Source: Enterococcus caccae ATCC BAA-1240 (GTDB taxonomy: Bacteria; Bacillota; Bacilli; Lactobacillales; Enterococcaceae). From it: a stretch of DNA of 64,000 bases. Below the pieces are notes generated by a model that did no database searches, was not told the origin of the DNA, and worked only from the letters and a program-made list of their open reading frames with translations. The stretch's first letter is position 1. Every line of letters starts with the position of its first letter. Positions 46,440 to 55,360 of the stretch are shown piece by piece. A program made the translations under genes and the position numbers. The stretch spans positions 310,001-374,000 of the forward strand of contig NZ_KE136472.1 of NCBI RefSeq assembly GCF_000407145.1, read 5' to 3'.

Positions 46440-47763
46440 AGCGTAAAATATTTTGTGTAAATAGATATTTAGGGTAGAAAAAAAGAAAGTCCATTCTGTA
46501 AAATTAAAGTTACCACACAGAAATTTTATAGGAGGACTTTCTCATGCCCAATTTTACTACAGAAATAATGGAAACACTAATCAATAAAGGAGATTTAGAT
46601 GATTTATTTCGACGTCACCTAGAATTAGCTATTAATACATTGTTATAAGCAGAGTTAACTGCTTTTCTTGATTATGAAAAATATGATCGTGCCGGCTTTA
46701 ATTCAGGTAATTCCCGTAATGGGAATTATTCACGTGCATTTAAAACAGAATATGGAGAATTAAATTTGGTGATTCCTAGAGATCGAAACGGAGAATTTTC
46801 TCAACAAACTTTACCTGCTTATAAAAGAACTAATGACTCTTTAGGAATCACTATTATTCAGCTATTTCAAAAAGGCATTACTGTGTCTGAAATCTCTGAA
46901 TTAATTGAAAAAATGTATGGTCATCACTATACGCCACAGGCCATTTCAAATATGACTCAAATAGTTTCTGAAGAGGTTATCGCCTTTAAAGAAAGGTCCC
47001 TAGAATCCAGATACTCTGTCATTTTTATGGACGCTACTCACATTCCTTTAAAAAGGCAAACTGTTTCAAAAGAAGCAGTTTATATTGTGATTGGTATTCG
47101 ATTAGATGGAACCAAAGAGGTTCTTGGGTTTAGTCTTGCTCCAACTGAATCTGCTTATGTTTGGAAAGAGATTCTTCAAGACCTAAAAAATCGTGGTTTA
47201 AAAGAGGTTTTATTAGTCGTAACGGATGGTTTAAGTGGCATTCATGATAGTATTCATAGTGTTTATCCAAATGCTCAAGTTCAACAATGTTGTGTCCATC
47301 TATCTAGAAATATCGCTCATAAGGTTCGTGTGAGTGATCGAGAAGAAATCTGTAATGATTTCAAATTGGTTTATCAAGCAAGTTCAAAAGAAGAAGCAAC
47401 TAATCAAATACGTTTTATGATAGATAAATGGAAAAAGCAGTATCCACGAGTAGTCAAGTTACTCATGACCCCTGCTATGTTAACCTTTTATAATTTTCCT
47501 CCGTCAATCAGAAGAACCATTTATTCAACTAATTTGATTGAAGGTTTTAACAAACAATTGAAGAAATATACCAAAAGAAAAGAGCAATTTCCTAATGAAG
47601 AATCTCTGGAGAGATTCCTGGTAGTTCAATTCAACAACTATAATCAAAAGTTTCTCTGCCGAGTTCATAAAGGATTTAAAGAAATACAAGATACATTAGA
47701 GTCGATGTTTTAATCTAAACAGCAGAATGGATTTTTCCATTTACACATAATTTTTGACACAAC
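46440..47763 (+). mobile_element. IS256-family insertion sequence
   Basis: The ends contain related inverted sequences: AAAATATTTTGTGTAAATAG near 46,446 on the left, and the complement of ATTTACACATAATTTTTGAC near 47,740-47,760 on the right. About 1.3 kb encloses one mutator-type transposase. It lies between the decayed IS1182 element and the HTH-TPR regulator. Confidence 0.8.
46544..47713 (+). pseudogene. IS256-family transposase with a premature TAA
   Basis: The start ATG (46,544) follows TAGGAGGACTTTCTC. The first 34 codons end AINTLL, then TAA at 46,646-46,648, after which the same frame continues AELTAFLDYEKYDRAGFNSG for 355 codons. Family hallmarks are YSVIFMDATHIPLKRQTVSK with the first catalytic Asp, VVTDGLSGIHDSI with the second, and STNLIEGFNKQLKKYTKRKE with the Glu. 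A downstream restart (for example at 46,766) would lack part of the N-terminal DNA-binding domain, so it is probably inactive. Confidence 0.87.
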
Positions 47764-48176
47764 CAGAATAGCACAACTTTACTATAGATTACTTTGATCT
47801 ATAATAATATTATTCATATAATCTTATTGGGAAATATAAATATATTGAAATTAGATTTATCTTGTATAAAATAGGATTATGATATTTAGAAATTTTTTCT
47901 GTTTATAATATTATATAAAGAGATACAATAACAATTTATAGAGACTTAATAGTAAAACTTAAAGTTACTATACTTCAAGTTTAGATAATAGATATCTAAG
48001 CTATAATGTTATATAGTCATATATGTAAATGTTTTGAGTACATTTATCAGCTAGTATAATGTTCTAATTATTTTCAGTAAAAAATTAATATCCCAGCATC
48101 ATTTTTTTCTATTTATAATATTATTTAAATTATAAAATTAGTAGATGGTCTGAATTGTAGGAGAAGGAGGATTTTT
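47764..48176. other. AT-rich intergenic stretch before the HTH-TPR regulator
   Basis: No ORF, known RNA or IS end is visible. Several TATAAT-like strings (for example near 48,000 and 48,110) could be promoters for the regulator, and AGGAGAAGGAGG at 48,160-48,172 is its ribosome site. The base composition is much more AT-rich than the core chromosome. Confidence 0.5.
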
Positions 48177-49019
48177 GTGATTCGAGTAGATGGTAATAAA
48201 ATAAAAGAACTACGTAAGAAAAAAGGTCTGACTCAAAACGATTTATCAGAAAACGTTTGTAAGCAGGCAACTATTAGTAATATTGAGAGAAAAGATTATT
48301 GTAATAACCTTACTATTCTAGGACAGATTTGTTCTAAATTAGAAATCGAATTGGCTGATGTATTAATAGATAGTGAAGAAAAAAGAGAGGCTAAAATATT
48401 AGATGAAGTTGAATCTTTGTGTACATTAGGGCAACATGCAGAAGCCCTATCACTGTTAGACACTAACATTATTAGCGAACAAAATCTAGATGAACATTTG
48501 TTAGCTCAATATTATTATTTGAAGGGAATTACTCTTTTGATTGGAAAAAAAGATACTGAAAAATGTATTGTTTATTTCCACAGAGCATTAAACCAAGAGT
48601 CGGTAGATTGTATATATAGAATACTAGCTAAAAGTAGTATGGGCATAGCTTTTTCAATGAAAAAAGAATATCTTTTGGCTGAAGAATACTATAATGATTC
48701 AGTAAAATTAATTGATTCATTAGAGAAGAAACCGATTAATTTAAATAAAGTCTTTTATAATAGTGCTAAGCTAGCAAGTGATCAATTGAATTTCAAAAAA
48801 GCATTGATTTTATGTAATAAAGGGATTCAGTTGAATCAAGAGTACCAATCAACTGAACTTCTGGATTTTCTTCTTTATGAAAAAGCTTTCAATTTGTATA
48901 AATTAGGGAACCCTGAAAGTATAGAAATATATAATAATGCTCTATTTATAGCTAAGTTTAATAATAATGAGTATTTACCCAAAGTTATAGAAACTGATTT
49001 GAAAAATTTTCTCAAATAG
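48177..49019 (+). CDS. HTH-TPR (RRNPP/PlcR-like) transcriptional regulator
   Basis: A 280-residue protein. Residues 6-62 are an XRE HTH (GNKIKELRKKKGLTQNDLSE, KQATISNIERKDYCNNL). Residues 80-280 are TPR-like helix pairs (EALSLLDTNIISEQNLDEHL, GIAFSMKKEYLLAEEYYNDS, FKKALILCNKGIQLN, NLYKLGNPESIEIYNNAL). This is the layout of PlcR, Rgg and related regulators that bind short secreted peptides and then switch nearby genes. GTG start behind GGAGAAGGAGG. It is intact in a region of decayed genes and is followed by two tiny ORFs, so a peptide partner is a reasonable guess. Confidence 0.82.
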   Translation: MIRVDGNKIKELRKKKGLTQNDLSENVCKQATISNIERKDYCNNLTILGQICSKLEIELADVLIDSEEKREAKILDEVESLCTLGQHAEALSLLDTNIISEQNLDEHLLAQYYYLKGITLLIGKKDTEKCIVYFHRALNQESVDCIYRILAKSSMGIAFSMKKEYLLAEEYYNDSVKLIDSLEKKPINLNKVFYNSAKLASDQLNFKKALILCNKGIQLNQEYQSTELLDFLLYEKAFNLYKLGNPESIEIYNNALFIAKFNNNEYLPKVIETDLKNFLK

Positions 49020-49436
49020 ATATATAGAATGTAAACACTGAAAAATTTAAGGATAGAGAGCACTAAAAATTCACGAAATTTTTTTTATTTTCCCATAGAA
49101 TTCTTTGGAAGCGAAGTAACTTTGTTCAATTGTTACTTCGCTTTTTTGCAATAATAGTACTATAGCAAAAAAGAAAACTTTCAGTATTTATTAGTACATA
49201 ACAACCATGGTTAGATATAAATAGAATAGTTGAACTAGCATCATAAAAAATTAGGCTAGTTGTTTTAGGTCAAACGGAGAGCTGTTATATATAAGATAAA
49301 AATTTTAATTCAAATAGAATCTCAAGATAATGAAAGTATTTAAGATAATGATGTAATTATTATTCAATCAACCAGATATAAAATAAATTAAAAAGATTAT
49401 TATACTGAAGTTAATAATAGTGATGGAGGTAGTATA
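49020..49436. other. Intergenic stretch after the regulator, with terminator
   Basis: Besides the terminator at 49,109-49,148 I see no coding potential. The sequence from 49,260 to 49,430 is AT-rich and ends in GGAGG, the ribosome site for the 10-residue ORF. Confidence 0.5.
49109..49148 (+). terminator. Terminator after the HTH-TPR regulator gene
   Basis: AAGCGAAGTAAC pairs perfectly with GTTACTTCGCTT across an 11-base loop and is followed by T residues. Confidence 0.88.
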
Positions 49437-49469
49437 ATGGGGAAGTACTGGTATTATTTAATTATATAA
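49437..49469 (+). CDS. Tiny ORF for a hydrophobic 10-residue peptide (candidate signal)
   Basis: ATG at 49,437 follows GGAGG by seven bases, an ideal ribosome site, and encodes MGKYWYYLII before TAA. TATACT at 49,401 is a possible -10. A very short, aromatic and hydrophobic product beside an RRNPP-like regulator recalls leaderless pheromones such as the 8-residue SIP of Streptococcus. Chance ORFs of this size are common, so the case rests on the ribosome site and the position. Confidence 0.4.
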   Translation: MGKYWYYLII

Positions 49470-49648
49470 TACAGTTTGCTCTATATCTCAGTTTAACAAT
49501 GATATGCTATAGAAAATAGTGATTGAACTTAATATTAAATAATATTAGAGTCTTTATCATTTGATTTTATATAATCGATATATAACTGAGAATATTACAT
49601 ACCGATTATATAATTGTTTAGAGCATGTTGTGATTGAATACACATTTT

Positions 49649-49726
49649 CTATACATTTGTAGCATTTCCAGTAGGTCTAACATTTTCAATTACATTTAAT
49701 AAATAATTTAATAAATTGTTATCCAT
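49649..49726 (-). CDS. Small ORF for a 25-residue peptide with strong promoter and ribosome site
   Basis: On the minus strand, TGGACA (49,792-49,787), 17 bases, TATAAT (49,769-49,764), then AGGAGGTGGGTGTTAAAA and ATG at 49,726. The product starts MDNNLLNYLLNVIENV and ends RPTGNATNV. The first half is amphipathic; the tail is polar. I do not recognise a family. It converges on the HTH-TPR regulator and could be its peptide partner or a peptide precursor. The complete promoter, ribosome site and short untranslated leader make it more convincing than a random ORF. Confidence 0.55.
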   Translation of the reverse strand: MDNNLLNYLLNVIENVRPTGNATNV

Positions 49727-50031
49727 TTTTAACACCCACCTCCTATTTTTTGATATCATATATATTATAAAATGACGGTATTGATTTGTCCAGAAGAAAA
49801 AAATTTTAAAATTATTTAAGCAGAAGATAACAATTTAAAAGGTTATAAAAGAAAATTATATAATATATCACTAGTGTTGCACAGATATTACCTGAATAAT
49901 CAGAAAACTATCTTTCGCTAAAAATTTCTAAAAAGTCGAATGCTGACGCAGCGGATGACTATTTTTTCAGAAATTTTTAACAGTTATTCGAATTTTGGCC
50001 TGTAAAACGATACTGTGTTGAGAGTAATCAA
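49727..50031. other. Intergenic stretch holding the small-ORF promoter and IS debris
   Basis: The left 70 bases are the promoter of the 25-residue ORF. From about 49,890, TACCTGAATAATC resembles the IS1380 terminal repeat at 51,462, and the rest appears to be IS-derived sequence leading into the IS4 remnant. Confidence 0.45.
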
Positions 50032-50900
50032 TCAACCAGATCTATGGTGTTTGAGCCAATTTTCTGCGGGTTCAAACATCAAATAATGGAACAACCTTTT
50101 TAGTTGAAACAATGTCGCTGACGTGTTCAGTTCAATCTTCACCAAATAGGTCAAAAGGGTTGCAATCAAGGTGAGTATGACTTGATTGATCGCTCCTTGT
50201 TCGCTTTGAGAGTAAAGACGTTTGATTGTCAGGTTCTGTTTCAAATGCTTAAAGAACAACTCGATCTACCAGCGTGCTTGGTACATGTCCGCCACTTCAT
50301 TTGGCGAACGTCCATTCTATTGGTGACGATTCTAAGTAGCTTCTGCCCCTTTGTAAGAACTGTCACGAGTCGAAAGCGTTCGGTCACATGGTTGCCACCG
50401 CTACCGAGAATCACCTGTTGATCGCTTATAATCGTGCCATCATTGTTTTTTTGGATCGGCGACCTCGATTTGGCTCAGAACGGTGAGCTTTGTATTACAC
50501 TTTGTTCTTGTCACAAAGAAATACCCCTCGTTGTGTAATCGATTAAGTACTTTGTAATCAAAATAACCTCGATCAACGACATAAGTTGCTTCCGTTTTAT
50601 CGACGAGACATTCAAAGTGATTCCGATCGTGTTCTTCGGCATTGGTGATGGCGAAGCTTTCCGGGTACTGATAGATAACAGAGTTTCAAATGCAGCTTGA
50701 TGCCGGATTTTGTTTTTCGAAACTTCTCCCAAGGAAATAAGATTTTATTCAGTGGAATCTTTGTTGAATCAATGAGTTGAAGACTGGTTGTTTTTGAACT
50801 CGGCCGTTGCCTAGAAACTTTGATGGCTAACTGCGTAAAGATTTCCATCAAGACTTCTTGGCTCAACTCCGCGTTTTTGCGGGACAACGAGCTGTGGCAA
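50032..50900 (-). pseudogene. IS4-family transposase remnant
   Basis: Reading leftward, three frames together give an IS4-type DDE transposase without its N-terminus: LAIKVSRQRPSSKTTSLQLI then DSTKIPLNKILFPWEKFRKT with the first Asp (50,612-50,887); a middle part around 50,300-50,600 with YVVDRGYFDYK-like sequence in another frame; and the C-terminal FFKHLKQNLTIKRLYSQSEQ (50,032-50,259), which includes the family's Glu-Leu-Phe-Phe-Lys surroundings. At least two frameshifts and a 5' truncation make it dead. Confidence 0.8.
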
Positions 50901-50984
50901 AGAGAATTAATCCCCCATTTCTTTACAGAGACGCGGATCTAAAAAGGCACGATTTCCTTACCCAGATTGCTCCACCTAGAATGG

Positions 50985-51337
50985 CACTATACATGCATAA
51001 GAATATGGAAATAAACAATATCTATAAAAAATATCCTGACGAAAAAATCACCATGTGTATAGTGTGGATGAATCCTTTGTGGATGTGACCAGTGGGTTAA
51101 AGATGTATGGTGTTGCTAATGTTTATGAAATGGAACGGTTGATTCAAATTGATATTCATAAACAGTTAGGGTTGTATACCACAGTTGGATAGGAGATAAT
51201 CCTTTGATTGCCAAATTAGCTTTGGTAATGGCAGTAAACATAGCAAAGATATGAAAGCAGAATGGCGTTACAGCAATATTCCAGAAACTGTCTGGAACAT
51301 TGACCAATTAGAAGAGATTCGGAGTTTTTTACTGTAG
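50985..51337 (+). pseudogene. umuC: Fragment of a UmuC/ImpB Y-family DNA polymerase gene
   Basis: Pieces in changing frames read ALYMHKNMEINNIYKKY, then VDESFVDVTSGLKMYGVANV, then IQIDIHKQLGLYTTVG and KAEWRYSNIPETVWNIDQLE. The DESFVD acid pair and TTVGIGDNPLIAK-like stretch are typical of the error-prone polymerases carried by enterococcal and streptococcal mobile elements. The N-terminus and the C-terminal half are missing, and a repeated GGTAATGGCAGTAAACA part disturbs the frame. It is a decay product of the island's older cargo. Confidence 0.75.
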
Positions 51338-51461
51338 TATTGGAATTAGTTCTAACACTTTTTTATATTTTGAAAAAATTAAAGTACCTAATGAAATTTT
51401 CAGATACTAACCAAATTCTCAACACTATATATTTAAAAGTAAAATATAACTTTTTGATTAA

Positions 51462-53117
51462 TACCTGAATAATTCATACTTTTTCATTTAACGTTTTTTT
51501 CTCGAAAAGTCATGGATTGATCTTTTTCTTATGCCTTTTTTGAATCACCTCTACAGAATGAGCTTCTCGAAGGTCATTTCACAAGAAATCGGTCAAAAAA
51601 AGAGCGCACAAGGTCCTTGTTCGATCCTTAAAAATTTTCGATTCGATTAATAAAGCGGAAAGGTTTGGATTCGATGGAGAACTTGCCAAAAAAGGCGATC
51701 AAAGACATTGGTGCTAGATAAATGGACGGTCACTTTTCGGGTGTGGTTCGTTACTTTTGAAGCCACACGAAACAGCTTGAAGCGAATCGTGGAAATTGTC
51801 GCAGTTCGTTCGCTTTTTGGGAAGGTGAAAGCCTTCATCATTTGAATCAGATTATAAGCGATTCCGCTCACCATCATCCAGGTCGCGTTTTGGAAAAATT
51901 TCGAATGATTGGTTTTGTCGAAAAAGAAGCCAGTTTTTATTTCTTTGATATCATTTTCCATCACACCGCGATTCTGATACATCTTGTGGACAAATTGAGC
52001 CGGGATTTCCTGTAAATTCGTCACGAGAAATTCAGGGCGAAACAAATATTCACCCGCTTCTCGAGTGGATTTGATCACCACATGGTGAGCGTGCTCCCAG
52101 GTACTCGCTTGATAAGAAACATTCGACCATTGAATCTCTTGCTTCGTAAAATCAGTGTCGTCAGAATAAAGAATTTGTTCTTCACCCAATTGTTGAAGCT
52201 TCGCGTTGGATTTGAGCCGGATCAAATCCAACGCGAAGCTCTTCGCAAAGCTGATACACTTCCGGCGTCGCAAACCCACTATCACCACGGATCAGAAGCT
52301 GTCGATCGCCTGTTCCACCACGAAACTGTTTAACGATCGGTCGTAAGAAATCAGCGACACCATTGGATGTATAGACATTACCAGGACGTAGCTGGGCACC
52401 TAAAAAGAAGCCGGTCAATCCATCAAAAGCAACCAGCGGGTGATAACCAACGGTTCCGTAATGTCCGTTATAAGCAGTATTTTCTTGTTTGCCAAAGGTA
52501 TCGGAATGGGTGGAATCGACATCGATCACCATTTCTTGACAGTTCATCTGCTGGACGAATTGATTTCCCAATTGGCGATTCAAAGATTGAAGCCCGTTGA
52601 AAGCAGACGCATCCCACCATTGAGTAAAACGAGACATCGTTGGCTGGGAGGCCAATGCGTCTTTAGATAAGGCAAGCGTGAAAACAGGGTCATGACACAA
52701 AGAATCACTGACAGAATCAGCTTTATAACCAACGATTGTTTGAAAAAGAAGCTGTTTGAACAAATCAAGCGAAGAGTGAAAACAGTATTTTCGAGGATCA
52801 AAAAAGACACAATGTTCTTGCAAAAGTGCATCAAAACCGATGTGGTGAAGAAACTCTTGAACTAATAAAAGACCAGAATCAGAAGATAATTGCCCACCAT
52901 CATTAGAAATAGAACAATTAGAATTGAATTGTAAGGCATTTTGTTGTAAAGTCGACATAAGGAACACTCCTTTTTTATTGATTGTTTTAGTCGACTTTAC
53001 AATAACATAGGTGTGTTCTTTTTTGTGCACCCAATAGGTGAAAAGTAAAAAATCTTTTATCCCTTGGCATAGAAGCCTTTAGAAGAGATAAAAGATTTTG
53101 TGTGAATTATCCAGGTA
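51462..53117 (-). mobile_element. IS1380-family insertion sequence
   Basis: TACCTGAATAATTCA (51,462-51,476) and TGAATTATCCAGGTA (53,103-53,117) are inverted ends matching at 14 of 15 bases, 1,656 bp apart, the usual size of the family. The element carries a leftward transposase and cut the ugd gene on its right. Confidence 0.87.
51647..52958 (-). pseudogene. IS1380-family transposase, frameshifted at an internal palindrome
   Basis: The N-terminal frame (start 52,958, MSTLQQNALQFNSNCSISND) runs through VIDVDSTHSDTFGKQENTAY and LLIRGDSGFATPEVYQLCEE, which hold catalytic Asp residues, and shifts at about 52,215. The C-terminal frame continues IRLKSNAKLQQLGEEQILYS through KTGFFFDKTNHSKFFQN, with NRGVMENDIKEIK. 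The shift lies exactly at a perfect 17-bp inverted repeat (52,197-52,213 and 52,224-52,240, loop of ten). Restoring one or two bases would give a normal transposase of about 435 residues. Confidence 0.85.
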
Positions 53118-53149
53118 AAATCAACAATTCCTATTGGGTACATTAATTA

Positions 53150-53945
53150 TCTTAGAAAAAGATATATAAAAAGTTCAGCATTATTTATCTTTTCTCCAGA
53201 GTTTTTAAGAGAAGGAAGTGCAATGTATGATGTACTTAATCCGGAGAGAATTGTTATCGGGGAAAAAACAAAAATTGGTAAAGAAATAGCTGAATTATTC
53301 AAAAAGAATACTCTTAAAAAAAATATTCCAGTTTTATACACAAATACTAAAGAAGCTGAAAGTATTAAGCTATTTTCTAATTCCTATCTAGCGTTACGAG
53401 TTGCATTTTTTAATGAGATAGATAATTATTTTATTATAGAAAATTTAAGTACTCAAGAAATAATTGATGGTGTATGCTTAGATTCAAGAATAGGTTCTCA
53501 TTATAATAATCCTTCTTTTGGATATGGAGGTTATTGTTTACCAAAAGATACTAAGCAATTAGAACACATTTTTATTGATAAACCAAGTTCTATTATTGGA
53601 AGTATAACTAAATCTAATGATATACGTACATCATTTATTACAAAAAAAATTGTAGAATTAAAACCTAAAATAGTCGGTATATACTTATTAGATTCTAAAA
53701 AAAATGCGGATAATTTCAAATCTTCTTCAATACTAGAAATTATAAAAAAATTGCAACAAAATGATATACAAATGATTATCTACGATCCCAATATATCGTT
53801 TGAAATATTTAAGGGAGTTAAGGTTATAAAAGATTTTTCTGATTTTTGTATTCAATCTGAAGTGATAGTAACTAATAGGATGGGCAAGGAATTAGAAGTA
53901 GTGAGGGATAAAGTGTTCACTAGAGACATTTATCAGAATAATTAA
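53150..53945 (+). pseudogene. ugd: UDP-glucose/UDP-sugar 6-dehydrogenase, 5'-truncated
   Basis: The C-terminal 250 residues of a UDP-sugar dehydrogenase. FSPEFLREGSAMYDVLNPER opens the visible part; LFSNSYLALRVAFFNEID and the catalytic FGYGGYCLPKDTKQLE (Cys of GGYCLPKD) follow, then the UDP-binding C-terminal domain. The N-terminal NAD-binding half is missing because the IS1380 element ends about 30 bases before. An internal ATG at 53,223 could start a 240-residue piece, but without the Rossmann domain it cannot work. It is probably left from a capsule or glycosylation locus. Confidence 0.85.
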
Positions 53946-54117
53946 GAGAGCAAATTTTTTTAAATAAAGTAATAACAAAATTAAAAATTTATTTCTCCTT
54001 AAAATTTAAAGTAAAACCCAACGTTAGAACCTAATTTATTATATATAATTGCTTTAAATGACGGATGCAACGATGGAAAAGGCATCTGTCTGAGTTTTTA
54101 ATACAATTCAATAAATG

Positions 54118-54166
54118 AGACCTCAGACAAGTAGACTGCCTTAGCAGATACTTGTCTTTTTCAATA
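54118..54166 (+). terminator. Leader terminator or attenuator upstream of the ICE-type genes
   Basis: AGACAAGTA pairs with TACTTGTCT and is followed by TTTTC. Just upstream, GATGC...GCATC around 54,064-54,088 gives an additional stem that could compete. This arrangement resembles the attenuators ahead of regulatory genes in conjugative transposons. Confidence 0.6.
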
Positions 54167-54203
54167 GTAAAAAATTAATTTTTACAGAAAAAGGAGATTT
54201 TTT

Positions 54204-54248
54204 ATGAATATGAATAAAATGCTCCCTTCGAAATTGTTATTAAGATGA
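54204..54248 (+). CDS. 14-residue leader peptide overlapping an RBS-hiding hairpin
   Basis: AAAGGAG precedes ATG by eight bases and the ORF encodes MNMNKMLPSKLLLR. Within it, CTCCCTTC (54,222-54,229) pairs with GAAGGGAG (54,247-54,254), and the second arm contains the ribosome site of the next gene. Ribosomes on the leader would open the hairpin, the classic design of translational attenuation. No biochemical support is available. Confidence 0.5.
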   Translation: MNMNKMLPSKLLLR

Positions 54249-54266
54249 AGGGAGGAAAATAGATTT

Positions 54267-54695
54267 ATGTTTGATGAAAGGCAATTCATTTATGAGCAAA
54301 TGCGTCTAATCATTGATGAAAGAAGGGAGTTGACAAAAATCTATTACGAACTTAAAGAGCGTTTGCAGCATTTAGGTCAAAAGGACTCGAATCCAACAAA
54401 AGAAGCAACTTTCACTAATAAGCAAAAGCTTGCAATAGATATAGAAAACCAACAGTATTTCTTAAATAAAAAGAATCAGGTTAATCAGAATATTTATCAA
54501 AGAATAGTATCTATTTCAAAAGAGTCGCATGTACCTATGACAAATAGAGAACTCTTTGAACAATTAACTGAAAAATATCATCTATCTGTTAGTTATAACA
54601 ATTTAACAAATAATATATTATCTAGAATGAATCAGGATTCTAGTTGTAAGGTGGAGCGAGCATATCGAGACTATTGGCAATACCGAATGAAATAA
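54267..54695 (+). CDS. Conserved-looking mobile-element protein, unknown function
   Basis: A 142-residue hydrophilic protein I do not recognise. The first 60 residues are a charged helix, probably coiled coil (ERQFIYEQMRLIIDERRELT). The C-terminal 60 residues (PMTNRELFEQLTEKYHLSVS, NNLTNNILSRMNQDSSCKVE) look like a small winged-helix domain. It starts behind GGGAGGAAAATAGATTT and is followed by sigma-like and HTH genes typical of ICE regulatory ends. A DNA-binding regulatory role is likely by context. Confidence 0.6.
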   Translation: MFDERQFIYEQMRLIIDERRELTKIYYELKERLQHLGQKDSNPTKEATFTNKQKLAIDIENQQYFLNKKNQVNQNIYQRIVSISKESHVPMTNRELFEQLTEKYHLSVSYNNLTNNILSRMNQDSSCKVERAYRDYWQYRMK

Positions 54696-54751
54696 AATGA
54701 ATTGCTATTCTCTATTTTCATCTCTTCTTAAAATGAAGGAGAGTGAAAAAG

Positions 54752-55159
54752 ATGAGTGGTAAAGCACAATACAGTAATCAAAAAGTTGAGAATCAAATTA
54801 CTAGTTACTTAAATAAAGTAATCGTTAATGCTGCAAATAACTATTACAATACAAAAAACAGAAGGCAGGAACGGGAGTATCTGATTGATGATATGAATCA
54901 AGTTCCAACTGAAAACTATACAATTGAAATGCAAGTACCTAACACAGTTATCGTTGGTATTCCAATTTATATTCAACATAATCGAACTTTTGAATTGCTA
55001 ACAAGTTTGAAAGAAAAAGAAGCGCTATTCCTTGTGTATCATTATTTTCTAGAATTAAATATTCCTGAAGTGGCTGCCCTATTAAAAATGAAAGTCTCTG
55101 GTGTGTATAGCTTACGAAATAGATTGTTAAAAAAAATCAGACGTAATTTTCGTTTATAA
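54752..55159 (+). CDS. Sigma-70 region 4-like regulator (Tn916 orf7 type)
   Basis: About 135 residues. The C-terminal half reads LLTSLKEKEALFLVYHYFLE, then LNIPEVAALLKMKVSGVYSL and RNRLLKKIRR, a sigma region 4 helix-turn-helix. The N-terminal half (ENQITSYLNKVIVNAANNYY) resembles the start of Tn916 ORF7-like proteins, which switch on excision and transfer genes. ATG at 54,752 follows AAGGAGAG. The small HTH gene 15 bases later is normally its partner. Confidence 0.78.
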   Translation: MSGKAQYSNQKVENQITSYLNKVIVNAANNYYNTKNRRQEREYLIDDMNQVPTENYTIEMQVPNTVIVGIPIYIQHNRTFELLTSLKEKEALFLVYHYFLELNIPEVAALLKMKVSGVYSLRNRLLKKIRRNFRL

Positions 55160-55174
55160 AAGGAGGCTGTAAAC

Positions 55175-55360
55175 ATGTTAGAAGCGCTAATGAAAGCTGC
55201 TCAAGCTGGAGACCCAACTGCTTATCATGAATTATTTCTTCGTTTTTGGCCACTCCTTATTAATCAAGCCAACAGAAAAGGTTACTTTGATCAGGACTGT
55301 TTTGACGAGTGTATACAAATTTTTTATCTCTCTATAGACAAATTTAAATTTTTAGAATAA
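55175..55360 (+). CDS. Small HTH_16-type protein (Tn916 orf8 type)
   Basis: A 61-residue protein, MLEALMKAAQAGDPTAYHEL at the start and CFDECIQIFYLSIDKFKF at the end, matching the short helix-turn-helix partners of ICE sigma-like regulators. The family is usually somewhat longer, so the end may be slightly shortened. AAAGGAGGCTGTAAAC gives a strong start. It probably acts with the preceding regulator in controlling excision. Confidence 0.72.
   Translation: MLEALMKAAQAGDPTAYHELFLRFWPLLINQANRKGYFDQDCFDECIQIFYLSIDKFKFLE

Noticed and set aside
49649-49726. A true microcin C operon around the RPTGNATNV peptide.
   Set aside because: No MccB-type adenylyltransferase, no MccF or MccE homologue, and the peptide ends in Val rather than the Asn that MccB modifies. 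The likeness is kept only as a note.
53223-53945. A functional 240-residue UDP-sugar dehydrogenase starting at 53,223.
   Set aside because: The frame is open upstream of that ATG to the IS end, and the whole NAD-binding domain is missing, so it is a truncated gene.
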